In this document: piece by piece, positions 25,080 through 33,102 of the stretch
Numbering within the stretch: position 1 is the stretch's first letter
Layout: each line of letters begins with the position of its first letter
DNA from: a beta proteobacterium AAP65
Lineage (GTDB): Bacteria > Pseudomonadota > Gammaproteobacteria > Burkholderiales > Burkholderiaceae_C
Direction of reading: 5' to 3'
Assembly (NCBI GenBank): GCA_001295865.1
Contig: LJHW01000002.1
Span: 124,001 to 188,000 of the forward strand
DNA: 64,000 nucleotides
Made by a program: the position numbers and the translations under genes
Notes under the pieces: generated by a model
Told to the model about the DNA's origin: nothing
Databases searched by the model: none
What the model saw: the letters and a program-made list of their open reading frames with translations, nothing else

Positions 25080-26593
25080 GTCACGGCCTTCTGCGCGCCT
25101 TCACGCGCTCGGTAGTAGTTTTTCAAGGCCCCGATCATCGGCCACACCAGCATCAACAGCGCCAGCGTCGTGATGCTGCCGGCCAGTGGGTTGCTCCAGA
25201 AGATGCCCAGCGAGCCCTGGCTGATCAGCATGGACTGGCGGAAGCTGCTTTCTGCCATGTCGCCCAGCACCAGCGCCAGCACCAGCGGTGCCATCGGGTA
25301 CTTCAGCTTCTTGAACAGGTAACCCAGCACGCCGAAGACCAGCATCAGGATGACGTCGAACATCGAGCTGTGCACCGTGTAGGCGCCGATGGCACAGATG
25401 ACGATGATCACCGGCCCGATGATGGAGAAGGGGATGCGCAGGATGGCGGCCCACCAGGGCACCGTGGTCAGCACGACGATCAGGCCCACGATGTTGCCGA
25501 TGTACATGCTGGCGATCAGGCCCCAGACGAACTCTTTCTGTTCGACGAAGAGCATGGGCCCGGGCTGCAGGCCCCAGATCAGCAGGCCGCCCAGCAGCAC
25601 CGCCGCGGTGGGCGAGCCGGGGATGCCGAGCGTCAGCATCGGCAGCAGTGCGCTGGTGCCCGCGGCGTGGGCCGCGGTCTCGGGCGCCACCACACCTTCG
25701 ATGCGGCCCTTGCCGAACTCGTTGGGCTCCTTCGACATGCGGCGTGCCATGCCGTAGCTCATGAAGCTGGCCGGCGTGGCGCCGCCGGGCGTGATGCCCA
25801 TCCAGCAGCCCACGGCCACGCTGCGCAGGAAGAGCTTCCAGTGCTTGATCAGTTCGCCCCAGGTCTGCCAGACGACCTTGAAGTTGATCTTCGCGCTCTT
25901 GCCCTTGAAGGACAGGCCTTCTTCCATGGTGAGCAAGATCTCGCCGATGCCGAAGAGCCCGATCACCGCGATGAGGAAGTCGAAGCCCTTGAGCAGCTCG
26001 GGCACGTCGAAGGTCATGCGCAGCGTGCCGGTCACCGCGTCCAGGCCAACGGCGGCCAGCGCGAAACCCAGCATCATCGCGGCGATGGTCTTGGCCGGCG
26101 GCTCCTTGCTCATGCCCACGAAGCTGCAGAAAGTCAGCAACTGCACCGCGAAGAACTCCGCCGGCCCGAACTTCAACGCGAACTTCGCCAGCAAAGGCGC
26201 GAGAAAGGTGATGAGCAGCACCGCGAAGATGGCGCCCACGAAGCTGCTGGTGAAAGCCGCCGTGAGTGCTTGTGCCGCGCGGCCCTGCTGCGCCATCGGG
26301 TAGCCGTCGAAGGTGGTGGCCACGCTCCAGGGTTCACCGGGGATGTTGAACAGGATCGACGTGATGGCCCCGCCGAACAGCGCACCCCAGTAGATGCAGC
26401 TCAGCATGATGATGGCCGAGGTGGGGTTCATGCTGAAGGTCAGCGGCAGCAGGATGGCCACGCCGTTGGCGCCGCCCAGGCCGGGCAGCACGCCGATCAG
26501 CACGCCCAGCGTGATGCCCACCAGCATGAACACGAGGTTCTGCCAGGTCAGCGCGACGCCGAAACCCTGCATCAGGCTCTGGATTTCGTCCAT
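25076..26593 (-). CDS. tctA: Tripartite tricarboxylate transporter large permease TctA
   Basis: A 505-residue membrane protein with about twelve helices, the main permease of the secondary TTT uptake system. The family marks are LPGLGGANGVAILLPLTF (residues 39-56) and ITPGGATPASFMSYGMAR, followed by LLPMLTLGIPGSPTAAVLLGG, a repeat of the first motif. It works with TctB and the binding protein TctC encoded just upstream in the same direction. The substrate is probably a di- or tricarboxylate or other organic acid. Confidence 0.96.
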   Translation of the reverse strand: MDEIQSLMQGFGVALTWQNLVFMLVGITLGVLIGVLPGLGGANGVAILLPLTFSMNPTSAIIMLSCIYWGALFGGAITSILFNIPGEPWSVATTFDGYPMAQQGRAAQALTAAFTSSFVGAIFAVLLITFLAPLLAKFALKFGPAEFFAVQLLTFCSFVGMSKEPPAKTIAAMMLGFALAAVGLDAVTGTLRMTFDVPELLKGFDFLIAVIGLFGIGEILLTMEEGLSFKGKSAKINFKVVWQTWGELIKHWKLFLRSVAVGCWMGITPGGATPASFMSYGMARRMSKEPNEFGKGRIEGVVAPETAAHAAGTSALLPMLTLGIPGSPTAAVLLGGLLIWGLQPGPMLFVEQKEFVWGLIASMYIGNIVGLIVVLTTVPWWAAILRIPFSIIGPVIIVICAIGAYTVHSSMFDVILMLVFGVLGYLFKKLKYPMAPLVLALVLGDMAESSFRQSMLISQGSLGIFWSNPLAGSITTLALLMLVWPMIGALKNYYRAREGAQKAVT

Positions 26594-26594
26594 G

Positions 26595-27098
26595 TCAGGC
26601 CACCCCGATCAATGCTTCGAGCGGGCCCTTGGGCAGCGGCACCAGGAACCAGCGTTCGAACACGCCGTAGAAGAAGGCGGGCACGCCGGCCGAGACCCCC
26701 AGCGTCAGCGGCCAGCCGTGCTTGCCGTGGCGCAGCATGAAGTAGCCGATGAGCACGAAAGACGAGACGTAGATGCCGAGGTAGGCCACGCCCGCCACGT
26801 ACACCGTCATCGGCAGCAGGATGGCCAGCACGCTGCGCAGCTGCTCGCGCTCGGCGAACACCTCCACCGAGCGCCAGCGGCGCAGCTGCTTGAAGGCCGT
26901 CCAGCCGCTGGCCGCAGCCAGCGCCAGGCCGATGTAGAAGGGGAAATAGCCCGACTGCGGGCCATCGTCGGCCCAGCCCGTGCCCACGCGCAGGCTGTCG
27001 ACGATGACCACCACGCCCAATGCCAGCAGGAACAAGGCGACGAGCAGCTCCGGCCAGCGGACGCCGATGGCGTCGCCGGTGTTGGGGGTCTCTTGCAT
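26595..27098 (-). CDS. tctB: Tripartite tricarboxylate transporter small permease TctB
   Basis: A 167-residue protein with four hydrophobic segments, typical of TctB/DUF1468: LLVALFLLALGVVVIVDSL near the N-terminus, an IGLALAAASGW segment, then two C-terminal helices including LLPMTVYVAGVAYLGIYVSSF. It partners TctA in the membrane. The gene ends one base before tctA and begins seven bases after tctC, in the usual tctC-tctB-tctA order. Confidence 0.92.
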   Translation of the reverse strand: MQETPNTGDAIGVRWPELLVALFLLALGVVVIVDSLRVGTGWADDGPQSGYFPFYIGLALAAASGWTAFKQLRRWRSVEVFAEREQLRSVLAILLPMTVYVAGVAYLGIYVSSFVLIGYFMLRHGKHGWPLTLGVSAGVPAFFYGVFERWFLVPLPKGPLEALIGVA

Positions 27099-27105
27099 GT
27101 TCGCC

Positions 27106-28212
27106 TCAGCGCGCCAGGAAACCGGCTTCGCGCATCAGCTCGCGGTGCATCTGCTCGTTCTTGCCCAGCCAGTCGAAGTAGGCCTGGCCGCTGAGCGCCG
27201 TCTGGTTGAAGGCGCCCTTGTTCATGAACTCTTTCCACTCGGGCAGCGCACGCACCTTGGCCATCAGGTCGACGTAGAACTTCTGCTGCTCGGGCGTCAC
27301 GCCCGGCGGCATGAAGATGCCGCGCAGCATCACGTAGTCGGCCGGGATGCCGGCGGACGAACACGGCGGGATGTCGGCCCAGGCCAGCGTGGCCGTGAGC
27401 TTGTTCGGGTAGGGCATCTTGACCTTGTCGAACACGCACAGCGGGCGCAGCTTGCCGGCACGCCAGTGGCTCTCGGCCTCGATGGGGTTGTTCACCGTGG
27501 CGTCGATGTGTTTGCCCACGAGTTGCACCGCCACGTCACCGCCACCCTTGAAGGGGATGTAGGTGATCTTCTTGCCGGCGGCCTTCTCCAGCAGCACGGT
27601 GATGATCTGGTCTTCCTGCTTGCTGCCGGTGCCGCCCATCTTGAGGCCGCGGTCGGGGCCGGCCTTCAGCGCGTCGAAGAACTGCTTGGGCGTCTTGTGC
27701 GGCGATTCTTCGTTGACCCACAGCACGAACTGGTCGAGCGCCAGCATGCTGACCGGCGTCATGTCGCGCCAGTTGAAGGGCACCCCGGTCGCCAGCGGCG
27801 TGGTGAACAGGTTGCTCAGCGTGATGATGATCTTGTGTGGGTTGCCCTTGTCGCCCTTGACGTCAAGGAAACCCTCGGCACCGGCGCCGCCCGAGCGGTT
27901 CACGACCACGATGGGCTGGTTCATCAGCTTGTTCTTGGCCACGACGCCCTGGATGAAGCGGGCCATCTGGTCGGCGCCGCCGCCGGTGCCGGCCGGCACC
28001 ACGAACTCCACGGGCTTGGCCGGTTCCCAGGCGCGAGCCCAGGGAGTGGCCAGCAAGGCCGTGGCGCCGAGCAGCAAGCCGATGCAGGCCTGCTTGACAC
28101 GTTGCGTGGCACGCAGCGCACGGCGCGTGCGCGCCGCGATCAGCGCATGGGGGGCGCTTTGGGCCGCGTGGGCCGGGTTGAACAAGGTACTGCGGGTTGC
28201 GGTCCTACTCAT
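27106..28212 (-). CDS. tctC: Tripartite tricarboxylate transporter substrate-binding protein TctC (Bug family)
   Basis: The periplasmic solute-binding protein of the TTT system, 368 residues. The Bug fold shows in PVEFVVPAGTGGGADQMAR, IVVVNRSGGAGAEG and HIDATVNNPIEAESHW. The signal peptide is preceded by an unusually long basic region: the hydrophobic core (ACIGLLLGATALLATPWARA) starts only at about residue 42. The ATG at 28212 is supported by a strong AGGAG about 7 bases upstream, and no alternative start lies nearer the hydrophobic core. Bug proteins bind carboxylates; the ligand is not predictable. Confidence 0.94.
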   Translation of the reverse strand: MSRTATRSTLFNPAHAAQSAPHALIAARTRRALRATQRVKQACIGLLLGATALLATPWARAWEPAKPVEFVVPAGTGGGADQMARFIQGVVAKNKLMNQPIVVVNRSGGAGAEGFLDVKGDKGNPHKIIITLSNLFTTPLATGVPFNWRDMTPVSMLALDQFVLWVNEESPHKTPKQFFDALKAGPDRGLKMGGTGSKQEDQIITVLLEKAAGKKITYIPFKGGGDVAVQLVGKHIDATVNNPIEAESHWRAGKLRPLCVFDKVKMPYPNKLTATLAWADIPPCSSAGIPADYVMLRGIFMPPGVTPEQQKFYVDLMAKVRALPEWKEFMNKGAFNQTALSGQAYFDWLGKNEQMHRELMREAGFLAR

Positions 28213-28335
28213 GTCGTCTCCTAGATTCAGAGGGAAGTCACATGCAGAAGAAACACCACCTGCCTGGGGTTCAGGTCATGGGCGGCGAACGAAGGGAAAA
28301 CAAGTACAGCTTCATCTCGAACAACTTCAGAAGGT

Positions 28336-29856
28336 TCAGGCCAGGCCGAGCTTGGCCGCCAGGCCGATGCGTTGCAGCTTGCCGGTGGCGCCTTTGGGGA
28401 TCTCTTCCAGCAGCAGGATCTTCTTGGGCACCTTGAAATCGGCGGCGCGCTGGCCGACGAAGTCTTGCAATTCACGTTCGGTGGCGGCCTGGCCTTCGCG
28501 CAGCACCACGGCCGCCGCCACCTCTTCACCGAGTTTGGGGTGGGGCATGCCGAAACACACCACCTGGGCCACGGCAGGGTGGTCCATCAGGATCTCGTCC
28601 ACCTCGCGCGGGCTGACCTTTTCGCCGCCGCGGTTGATGATCTCTTTGAGCCGGCCGGTGAGGCTGACATAACCCTCGGCGTCCATCACGCCCTGGTCGC
28701 CGGTGCGGAACCAGCCGTGCGTGTAGGCCTCGGCGTTGGCCTTGGGATTGCTCTCGTAGCCGGCGGTGACGTTGTCGCCACGGATGACGATCTCGCCGAT
28801 TTCACCGCGTGGCAGCAGCGTGCCGTCGTCGGCCATGATGGCCACCTCGGGCCCCGCGGCCAGGCCCACACTGCCGGGCTTGCGCACGGCCGGGGGCAGC
28901 GGGTTGCTGGCCATCTGGTGGCAGGCTTCGGTCATGCCGTAGCTCTCGATCAGCGGCGCCTTGAAGACGTCCTCCAGCTCGCGGATCACCTGCGGCGGCA
29001 TGCTGCTGCTGCTGCTGCGGATGAAACGCAGCGGGTGGCGCGCGATGACCTCGGTGTTCTTGCCGGCTCGGCTCAAGATGGCCTGGTGCATGGTGGGCAC
29101 GGCCGTGTACCAGGTGGGTTGCGCCTCGTCCATCCACCCGAAGAACTTCAGCGCGTTGAAGCCCGGCGTGCAGTAGACCTGCGAGCCCGCGGCCAGCGGC
29201 GCCAGCACGCCGGCGATCAGGCCGTGGATGTGGAAGAGCGGCATGATGTTCAGCCCGCGGTCGGCGGGCGTGAACTGCAGCGTGGCGGCAATGTTGCGGG
29301 CCGAGGCGCAGAGGTTGCGCTGGCTCAGCGGCACGATCTTCGGCCGCGAGGTGGTGCCGCTGGTATGCAGCACCATCGAGATGTCGTCGGGCTGGGCGAG
29401 GCCGCCTTGTGTTGCTGGGGCCGCGGCCTGGGCGCCATCGCGCGGCTGCAGCGTGAAGTCGCCGGCCGCGCTGCCGGCGTGCAGGTCGATCAGGCGCACG
29501 CCGAGTTTTTTCGCCACTTCGATGGCCGGTGAAGTGCTGTCGTGTTCGACGATCAGCGCCTTGGCGTTCAGGTCGGCCAGGTAGAACTCGAACTCGTCGG
29601 CGCGATAGGCCGGGTTCAGCGGCGCCGTGGTCACGCCGCAGGCGGCGCTCAGGAAACAACTCGCCATCTCGGGGCCGTTGGCCAGCACGATGGCGACGCG
29701 GTCGTTGCGGCCGATGCCCAGGCCGTTCAGCGTGGCCAGCGTGCGCTGCACCAGCGCGCGCAGGCCGCCATGGCTGAGCGCCGGCCGGCCCGGGGCGGTG
29801 AGGGCCACCGCGTCGTCGGCGGCGGTGGACAGCATGCGGATGAGAGACGGTTCCAT
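28336..29856 (-). CDS. AMP-forming acyl-CoA synthetase, oxalate-CoA ligase-like (AAE3 type)
   Basis: A 506-residue adenylate-forming ligase that activates a carboxylic acid to its CoA thioester. Motifs: P-loop HTSGTTSRPKIV, GMTEACHQM, WFRTGDQG and the C-terminal GRLKEIINRGGEKVSPREVDE, with the catalytic Lys in PKGATGKLQR. The stretch MPLFHIHGLIAGVLAPL and overall length recall oxalyl-CoA synthetases (yeast Pcs60, plant AAE3). It is first of a five-gene minus-strand set with tctCBA and a PanE-like reductase, fitting uptake and activation of an organic acid. Start ATG 29856 is preferred over 29910, whose extension is not domain-like. Confidence 0.87.
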   Translation of the reverse strand: MEPSLIRMLSTAADDAVALTAPGRPALSHGGLRALVQRTLATLNGLGIGRNDRVAIVLANGPEMASCFLSAACGVTTAPLNPAYRADEFEFYLADLNAKALIVEHDSTSPAIEVAKKLGVRLIDLHAGSAAGDFTLQPRDGAQAAAPATQGGLAQPDDISMVLHTSGTTSRPKIVPLSQRNLCASARNIAATLQFTPADRGLNIMPLFHIHGLIAGVLAPLAAGSQVYCTPGFNALKFFGWMDEAQPTWYTAVPTMHQAILSRAGKNTEVIARHPLRFIRSSSSSMPPQVIRELEDVFKAPLIESYGMTEACHQMASNPLPPAVRKPGSVGLAAGPEVAIMADDGTLLPRGEIGEIVIRGDNVTAGYESNPKANAEAYTHGWFRTGDQGVMDAEGYVSLTGRLKEIINRGGEKVSPREVDEILMDHPAVAQVVCFGMPHPKLGEEVAAAVVLREGQAATERELQDFVGQRAADFKVPKKILLLEEIPKGATGKLQRIGLAAKLGLA

Positions 29857-29910
29857 CGCTTTCGGCTCGGCTGCGGTTCGAGGACAAGACCAGCGCAACG
29901 AATGTTCCAA

Positions 29911-29954
29911 GCAGCACAGGGCGCGGAGGCTGAGCCTGCCGCGCCCTGTGCTGC
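29911..29954 (-). promoter_or_regulatory. Long near-perfect inverted repeat between moaA and the CoA-synthetase operon
   Basis: The 16 bases GCAGCACAGGGCGCGG (29911-29926) are matched exactly by CCGCGCCCTGTGCTGC (29939-29954). Inside them AGGCT and AGCCT pair further with one bulged G, making an almost closed 21-bp palindrome. It lies 55 bases upstream of the synthetase ATG (29856) and about 105 bases past the moaA stop. There is no T-run behind it on the minus strand, so it may be an attenuator, factor-independent pause or operator, not a standard terminator. Confidence 0.6.
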
Positions 29955-30058
29955 TGGTGGGGTGTCGGTTCGCTGAGTGTGGTTATACGGGATGCCTGGG
30001 GGGCGCGCTCATACGGGTTCGCCCGCATTTGTCTTGGACACAACAGCTGGCCGGCGGC

Positions 30059-31210
30059 TCAACCCCCGATGTAGTGCATCTCAACGCGGCGCTCGCCGCT
30101 GCCCGTGTCTGCGGGGGCGGCCGGCATGACGCTGCGTTGTTGCGAGTAACGGTCCTCGCGTTCGCTCCACACCAGGCCGATGGCGCGGGCGATCTGCGCG
30201 TCGGTGTAAGGCTGGCCGTCGGCCTGGGCGCCGCGCAGCAGGGCGCGCAGGTCGTGCCCGCGGCTGGCGAAGAGGCACAGGAAGAGCTTGCCTTCGGTGG
30301 ACAGGCGCGCGCGGTTGCAATCGCCGCAGAAAGCCTGCGTCACGCTGCTGATGACGCCGATCTCGCCACCGCCGTCGCGGTAGCGCCAGCGCTGGGCGGT
30401 TTCGCCCGGCGCGCTGGCTTCCATCGGCTCCAGCGGAAACACCGCGTGCAGGCGCTGCACCACCTCGGCCGAGGGCAGCACCTCGTTCATGCGCCAGCCG
30501 TTGGTGGCGCCGACATCCATGTACTCGATGAAACGCAACACCACGCCGGGGCCGAAACGCTCGCGCACGTGGCGCGCCAGCGGCACGATCTCGTGGCAGT
30601 TGGTGCCGCGCTTGACGACCATGTTGACCTTGATCGGCGCCAGGCCTGCGGCCAGCGCTGCCTCGATGCCCTGCAGCACGTCGGCCACGGGGAAATCGAC
30701 GTCGTTCATGCGCCGGAAAATGCCGTCGTCCAGCGCGTCCAGGCTCACCGTCACGCGCTTCAGGCCGGCTTCGCGCAGCGCGGCGGCCTTGCGCGCCAGC
30801 AGCGAGCCGTTGGTGGTGAGCGTGATGTCCAGCGGCTCACCTTCGGGCGTGCGCAATTCGGCCAGTTGGCCGATCAGCACCTCGATGTGCTTGCGCAGCA
30901 GCGGCTCGCCGCCGGTCAGGCGCAGCTTGCTCACGCCATGCGCCACGAAGAGGCGCGCGGTGCGCGTGATCTCCTCGAAGCTGAGCAGGCTGCTCTGCGG
31001 CAGGAACTTGTAGTTGCTGTCGAACACGTCCTTCGGCATGCAGTAGCTGCAGCGGAAGTTGCAGCGGTCCGTCACGCTGATGCGCAGGTCGCGCAGCGGG
31101 CGGCCCAGGCGGTCGGCGAGCAGGCCGCCGGTGTCGAAGCCGCTGTCGGGAATGCGTGGCACGGCTGCGGCGTAGCGCAGGTCGGCCAAAGGAATCACGT
31201 TCTCGCCCAT
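30059..31210 (-). CDS. moaA: GTP 3',8-cyclase MoaA (molybdenum cofactor synthesis)
   Basis: A radical-SAM enzyme that turns GTP into 3',8-cyclo-GTP, the first step of molybdopterin synthesis. The 383-residue product from ATG 31210 ([13 protein letters not shown]) has the radical-SAM cluster Cys50/Cys54/Cys57 ([10 protein letters not shown]), [11 protein letters not shown] and the second cluster in [11 protein letters not shown]...FLCLF. The C-terminus ends HYIGG with the Gly-Gly needed for activity. The other Moco genes here, moeA-moaD-moaE, are 13 kb away; moaC is not in the window. Confidence 0.97.
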   Translation of the reverse strand: MGENVIPLADLRYAAAVPRIPDSGFDTGGLLADRLGRPLRDLRISVTDRCNFRCSYCMPKDVFDSNYKFLPQSSLLSFEEITRTARLFVAHGVSKLRLTGGEPLLRKHIEVLIGQLAELRTPEGEPLDITLTTNGSLLARKAAALREAGLKRVTVSLDALDDGIFRRMNDVDFPVADVLQGIEAALAAGLAPIKVNMVVKRGTNCHEIVPLARHVRERFGPGVVLRFIEYMDVGATNGWRMNEVLPSAEVVQRLHAVFPLEPMEASAPGETAQRWRYRDGGGEIGVISSVTQAFCGDCNRARLSTEGKLFLCLFASRGHDLRALLRGAQADGQPYTDAQIARAIGLVWSEREDRYSQQRSVMPAAPADTGSGERRVEMHYIGG

Positions 31211-31250
31211 GGGCCTGATTGTCGCCGCAGGCGCAGCCGCTGGCCTTGGC

Positions 31251-31907
31251 TCAGCGCGGCGCCGGGGCTTCGGGCGGGGGCAATTCGGCGCGGCGCGCGC
31301 CGTTGAAACGTTTGGCCCAGTAGGCCTGGCGCATGTCTTCGATGCGCACCTCGGCACCGGCGCGCGGCGCGTGGATGAACTTGCCCTCGCCGACGTAGAT
31401 GCCCACGTGCGAGAAGGCGCGGCGCATGGTGTTGAAGAAGACCAGATCGCCAGGCTTGAGTTCTTCCTTCTTGACGCTCAGGAGGCCGGCCTTGCGGGCC
31501 TGCTCGTCGGCGCGGCGCGGCAGCACGAGCCCGAGGCTGTGCTCGAACACATAACGCGTGAAACCGCTGCAGTCGAAACCCTGCTCGGCGTTGTTGCCAC
31601 CGCGCACATAACGCACACCCAGGAAGTTCATCGCCGTCAGCACCATCTCGGTGGCGCTGTCGCGCATCTGCTGGACGATGGGGCTGTCTTCGATCTTGCC
31701 CGCCGCCGGCACCAGCCCTTTTTGCTGCAGCAGGTGGAGGACCGCATCGTTTGTGGGCGCTGGCGGCGGTGGGGCAGGTGGCGTCTGCGCCCAGGCCGGT
31801 ACGCAGACCGCGAGCGACAGCACGGCCCAGGCAGCCCGGCGCATCACCGCCTGGCGCAGCAGCGCGGGGCGGGGCAGGGCGGTGGCGGGCTGGGGGCTGT
31901 GGGGCAT
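31251..31907 (-). CDS. NlpC/P60 peptidoglycan hydrolase, exported
   Basis: A cysteine peptidase expected to cut peptide cross-links of the cell wall. The product is 218 residues from ATG 31907. The catalytic Cys113 lies in [11 protein letters not shown], His167 in FSHVGIYVG and the third polar residue is His179 in FIHAP. A signal peptide ([19 protein letters not shown]) and a Pro-rich linker precede the domain. An ATG at 31844 would begin right at the signal peptide and has AGGCGG nearby, so it is a serious alternative start. Nearest relatives should be Spr/NlpC-like endopeptidases. Confidence 0.92.
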   Translation of the reverse strand: MPHSPQPATALPRPALLRQAVMRRAAWAVLSLAVCVPAWAQTPPAPPPPAPTNDAVLHLLQQKGLVPAAGKIEDSPIVQQMRDSATEMVLTAMNFLGVRYVRGGNNAEQGFDCSGFTRYVFEHSLGLVLPRRADEQARKAGLLSVKKEELKPGDLVFFNTMRRAFSHVGIYVGEGKFIHAPRAGAEVRIEDMRQAYWAKRFNGARRAELPPPEAPAPR

Positions 31908-32027
31908 CGGCGCGTCAGGATAGCAGTGCAAGCGCAGGCGTCAACCGGCGCGGGGCCCCGGCGGCGCTCTGCAGCCCGGGGCACGGCGTGGCAGCATCGC
32001 AGCCTCCCCCACTGCCGCTGTTACGCC

Positions 32028-33017
32028 ATGTTCAAAGCGCTGCTGCTTGAAAAAGACGAGGCCGGCTTCCGCGCCGCTGTCACCACGCTGGACGAGAGCC
32101 GCCTGCCGCCGGCAGGGCCGGGCATGGTGCTGGTGCAGCCCAGCCACTCCACGCTGAACTACAAAGACGGCCTGGCGCTCACGAACAAGTCGCCCGTGGT
32201 GCGGGTGTGGCCCATGGTGCCGGGCATCGACGGCGCTGGCACCGTGCTGGCCAGCGAGCACCCCGCCTGGCAGCCCGGTGACACCTTCGTACACAACGGC
32301 TGGGGCGTGGGCGAAACCCATTGGGGCTGCCTGGCCGAGCGCGCCCGTCTGAAGGGCGAATGGCTGGTGCGCTTGCCCGCCGCCTTCACACCCCGCCAGG
32401 CCATGGCCATCGGCACCGCGGGCTACACCGCGATGCTGTGCGTGCTGGCCCTGGAGCGCCACGGCCTGGCCCCCGGCGCCGGCGAGGTGCTGGTGACGGG
32501 CGCCACGGGCGGCGTCGGCAGCGTGGCCATCGCGCTGCTGGCGCGCCTGGGCCACCGCGTCATCGCCGCCACGGGCAAAGCGGACGAGGCCGACTACCTG
32601 ATGAAGCTGGGCGCCGCCGGCGTTATCGACCGTGCCGAGCTGAGCGCGCCGGGCAAGCCGCTGCAGAAAGAGCGCTGGGCTGCGGTGGTGGATGCGGTGG
32701 GCAGCCACACGCTCGTCAATGCGCTGGCGCAGACGCGCTACGGCGGCGTGGTGGCCGCCTGCGGCCTGGCCCAGGGCCACGACCTGCCCGGCACGGTGAT
32801 GCCCTTCATCCTGCGCGGCGTGACGCTGGCCGGCGTCGACAGCGTGATGGCTTCGCAGGCCCTGCGCGAGCAGGCCTGGGCGCGGCTGGCGCGCGACCTC
32901 GACCCGGCATTGCTCGAGGCGATGGTGGAAGAGATCGCGCTGGAAGACGCGCCGGCCGCGGCGCAGCGCCTGATGGCCGGGCAGGTTCGCGGGCGCGTGG
33001 TGGTGCGCGTTTCCTGA
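32028..33017 (+). CDS. acuI: AcuI/YhdH-type acrylyl-CoA reductase (MDR family)
   Basis: An NADPH-dependent medium-chain reductase of 329 residues that reduces acrylyl-CoA to propionyl-CoA in the AcuI branch. Marks are STLNYKDGLALTNKSPVVR, PMVPGIDGAGTV, HWGCLAERAR and the Rossmann motif VLVTGATGGVGSVAIALLARLG near residue 155. It starts at ATG 32028. The next gene, 85 bases downstream on the same strand, encodes a propionyl-CoA-synthetase-type ligase, which supports a C3 acyl-CoA role. Confidence 0.9.
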   Translation: MFKALLLEKDEAGFRAAVTTLDESRLPPAGPGMVLVQPSHSTLNYKDGLALTNKSPVVRVWPMVPGIDGAGTVLASEHPAWQPGDTFVHNGWGVGETHWGCLAERARLKGEWLVRLPAAFTPRQAMAIGTAGYTAMLCVLALERHGLAPGAGEVLVTGATGGVGSVAIALLARLGHRVIAATGKADEADYLMKLGAAGVIDRAELSAPGKPLQKERWAAVVDAVGSHTLVNALAQTRYGGVVAACGLAQGHDLPGTVMPFILRGVTLAGVDSVMASQALREQAWARLARDLDPALLEAMVEEIALEDAPAAAQRLMAGQVRGRVVVRVS

Positions 33018-33102
33018 ATCGATGTCAGGGCTGCGCAAGCGCGCGGCCGAAAATGCGGTGTCACGACGGGGCCCACCCCGCGCCACGAACTGGAGACACC
33101 GC

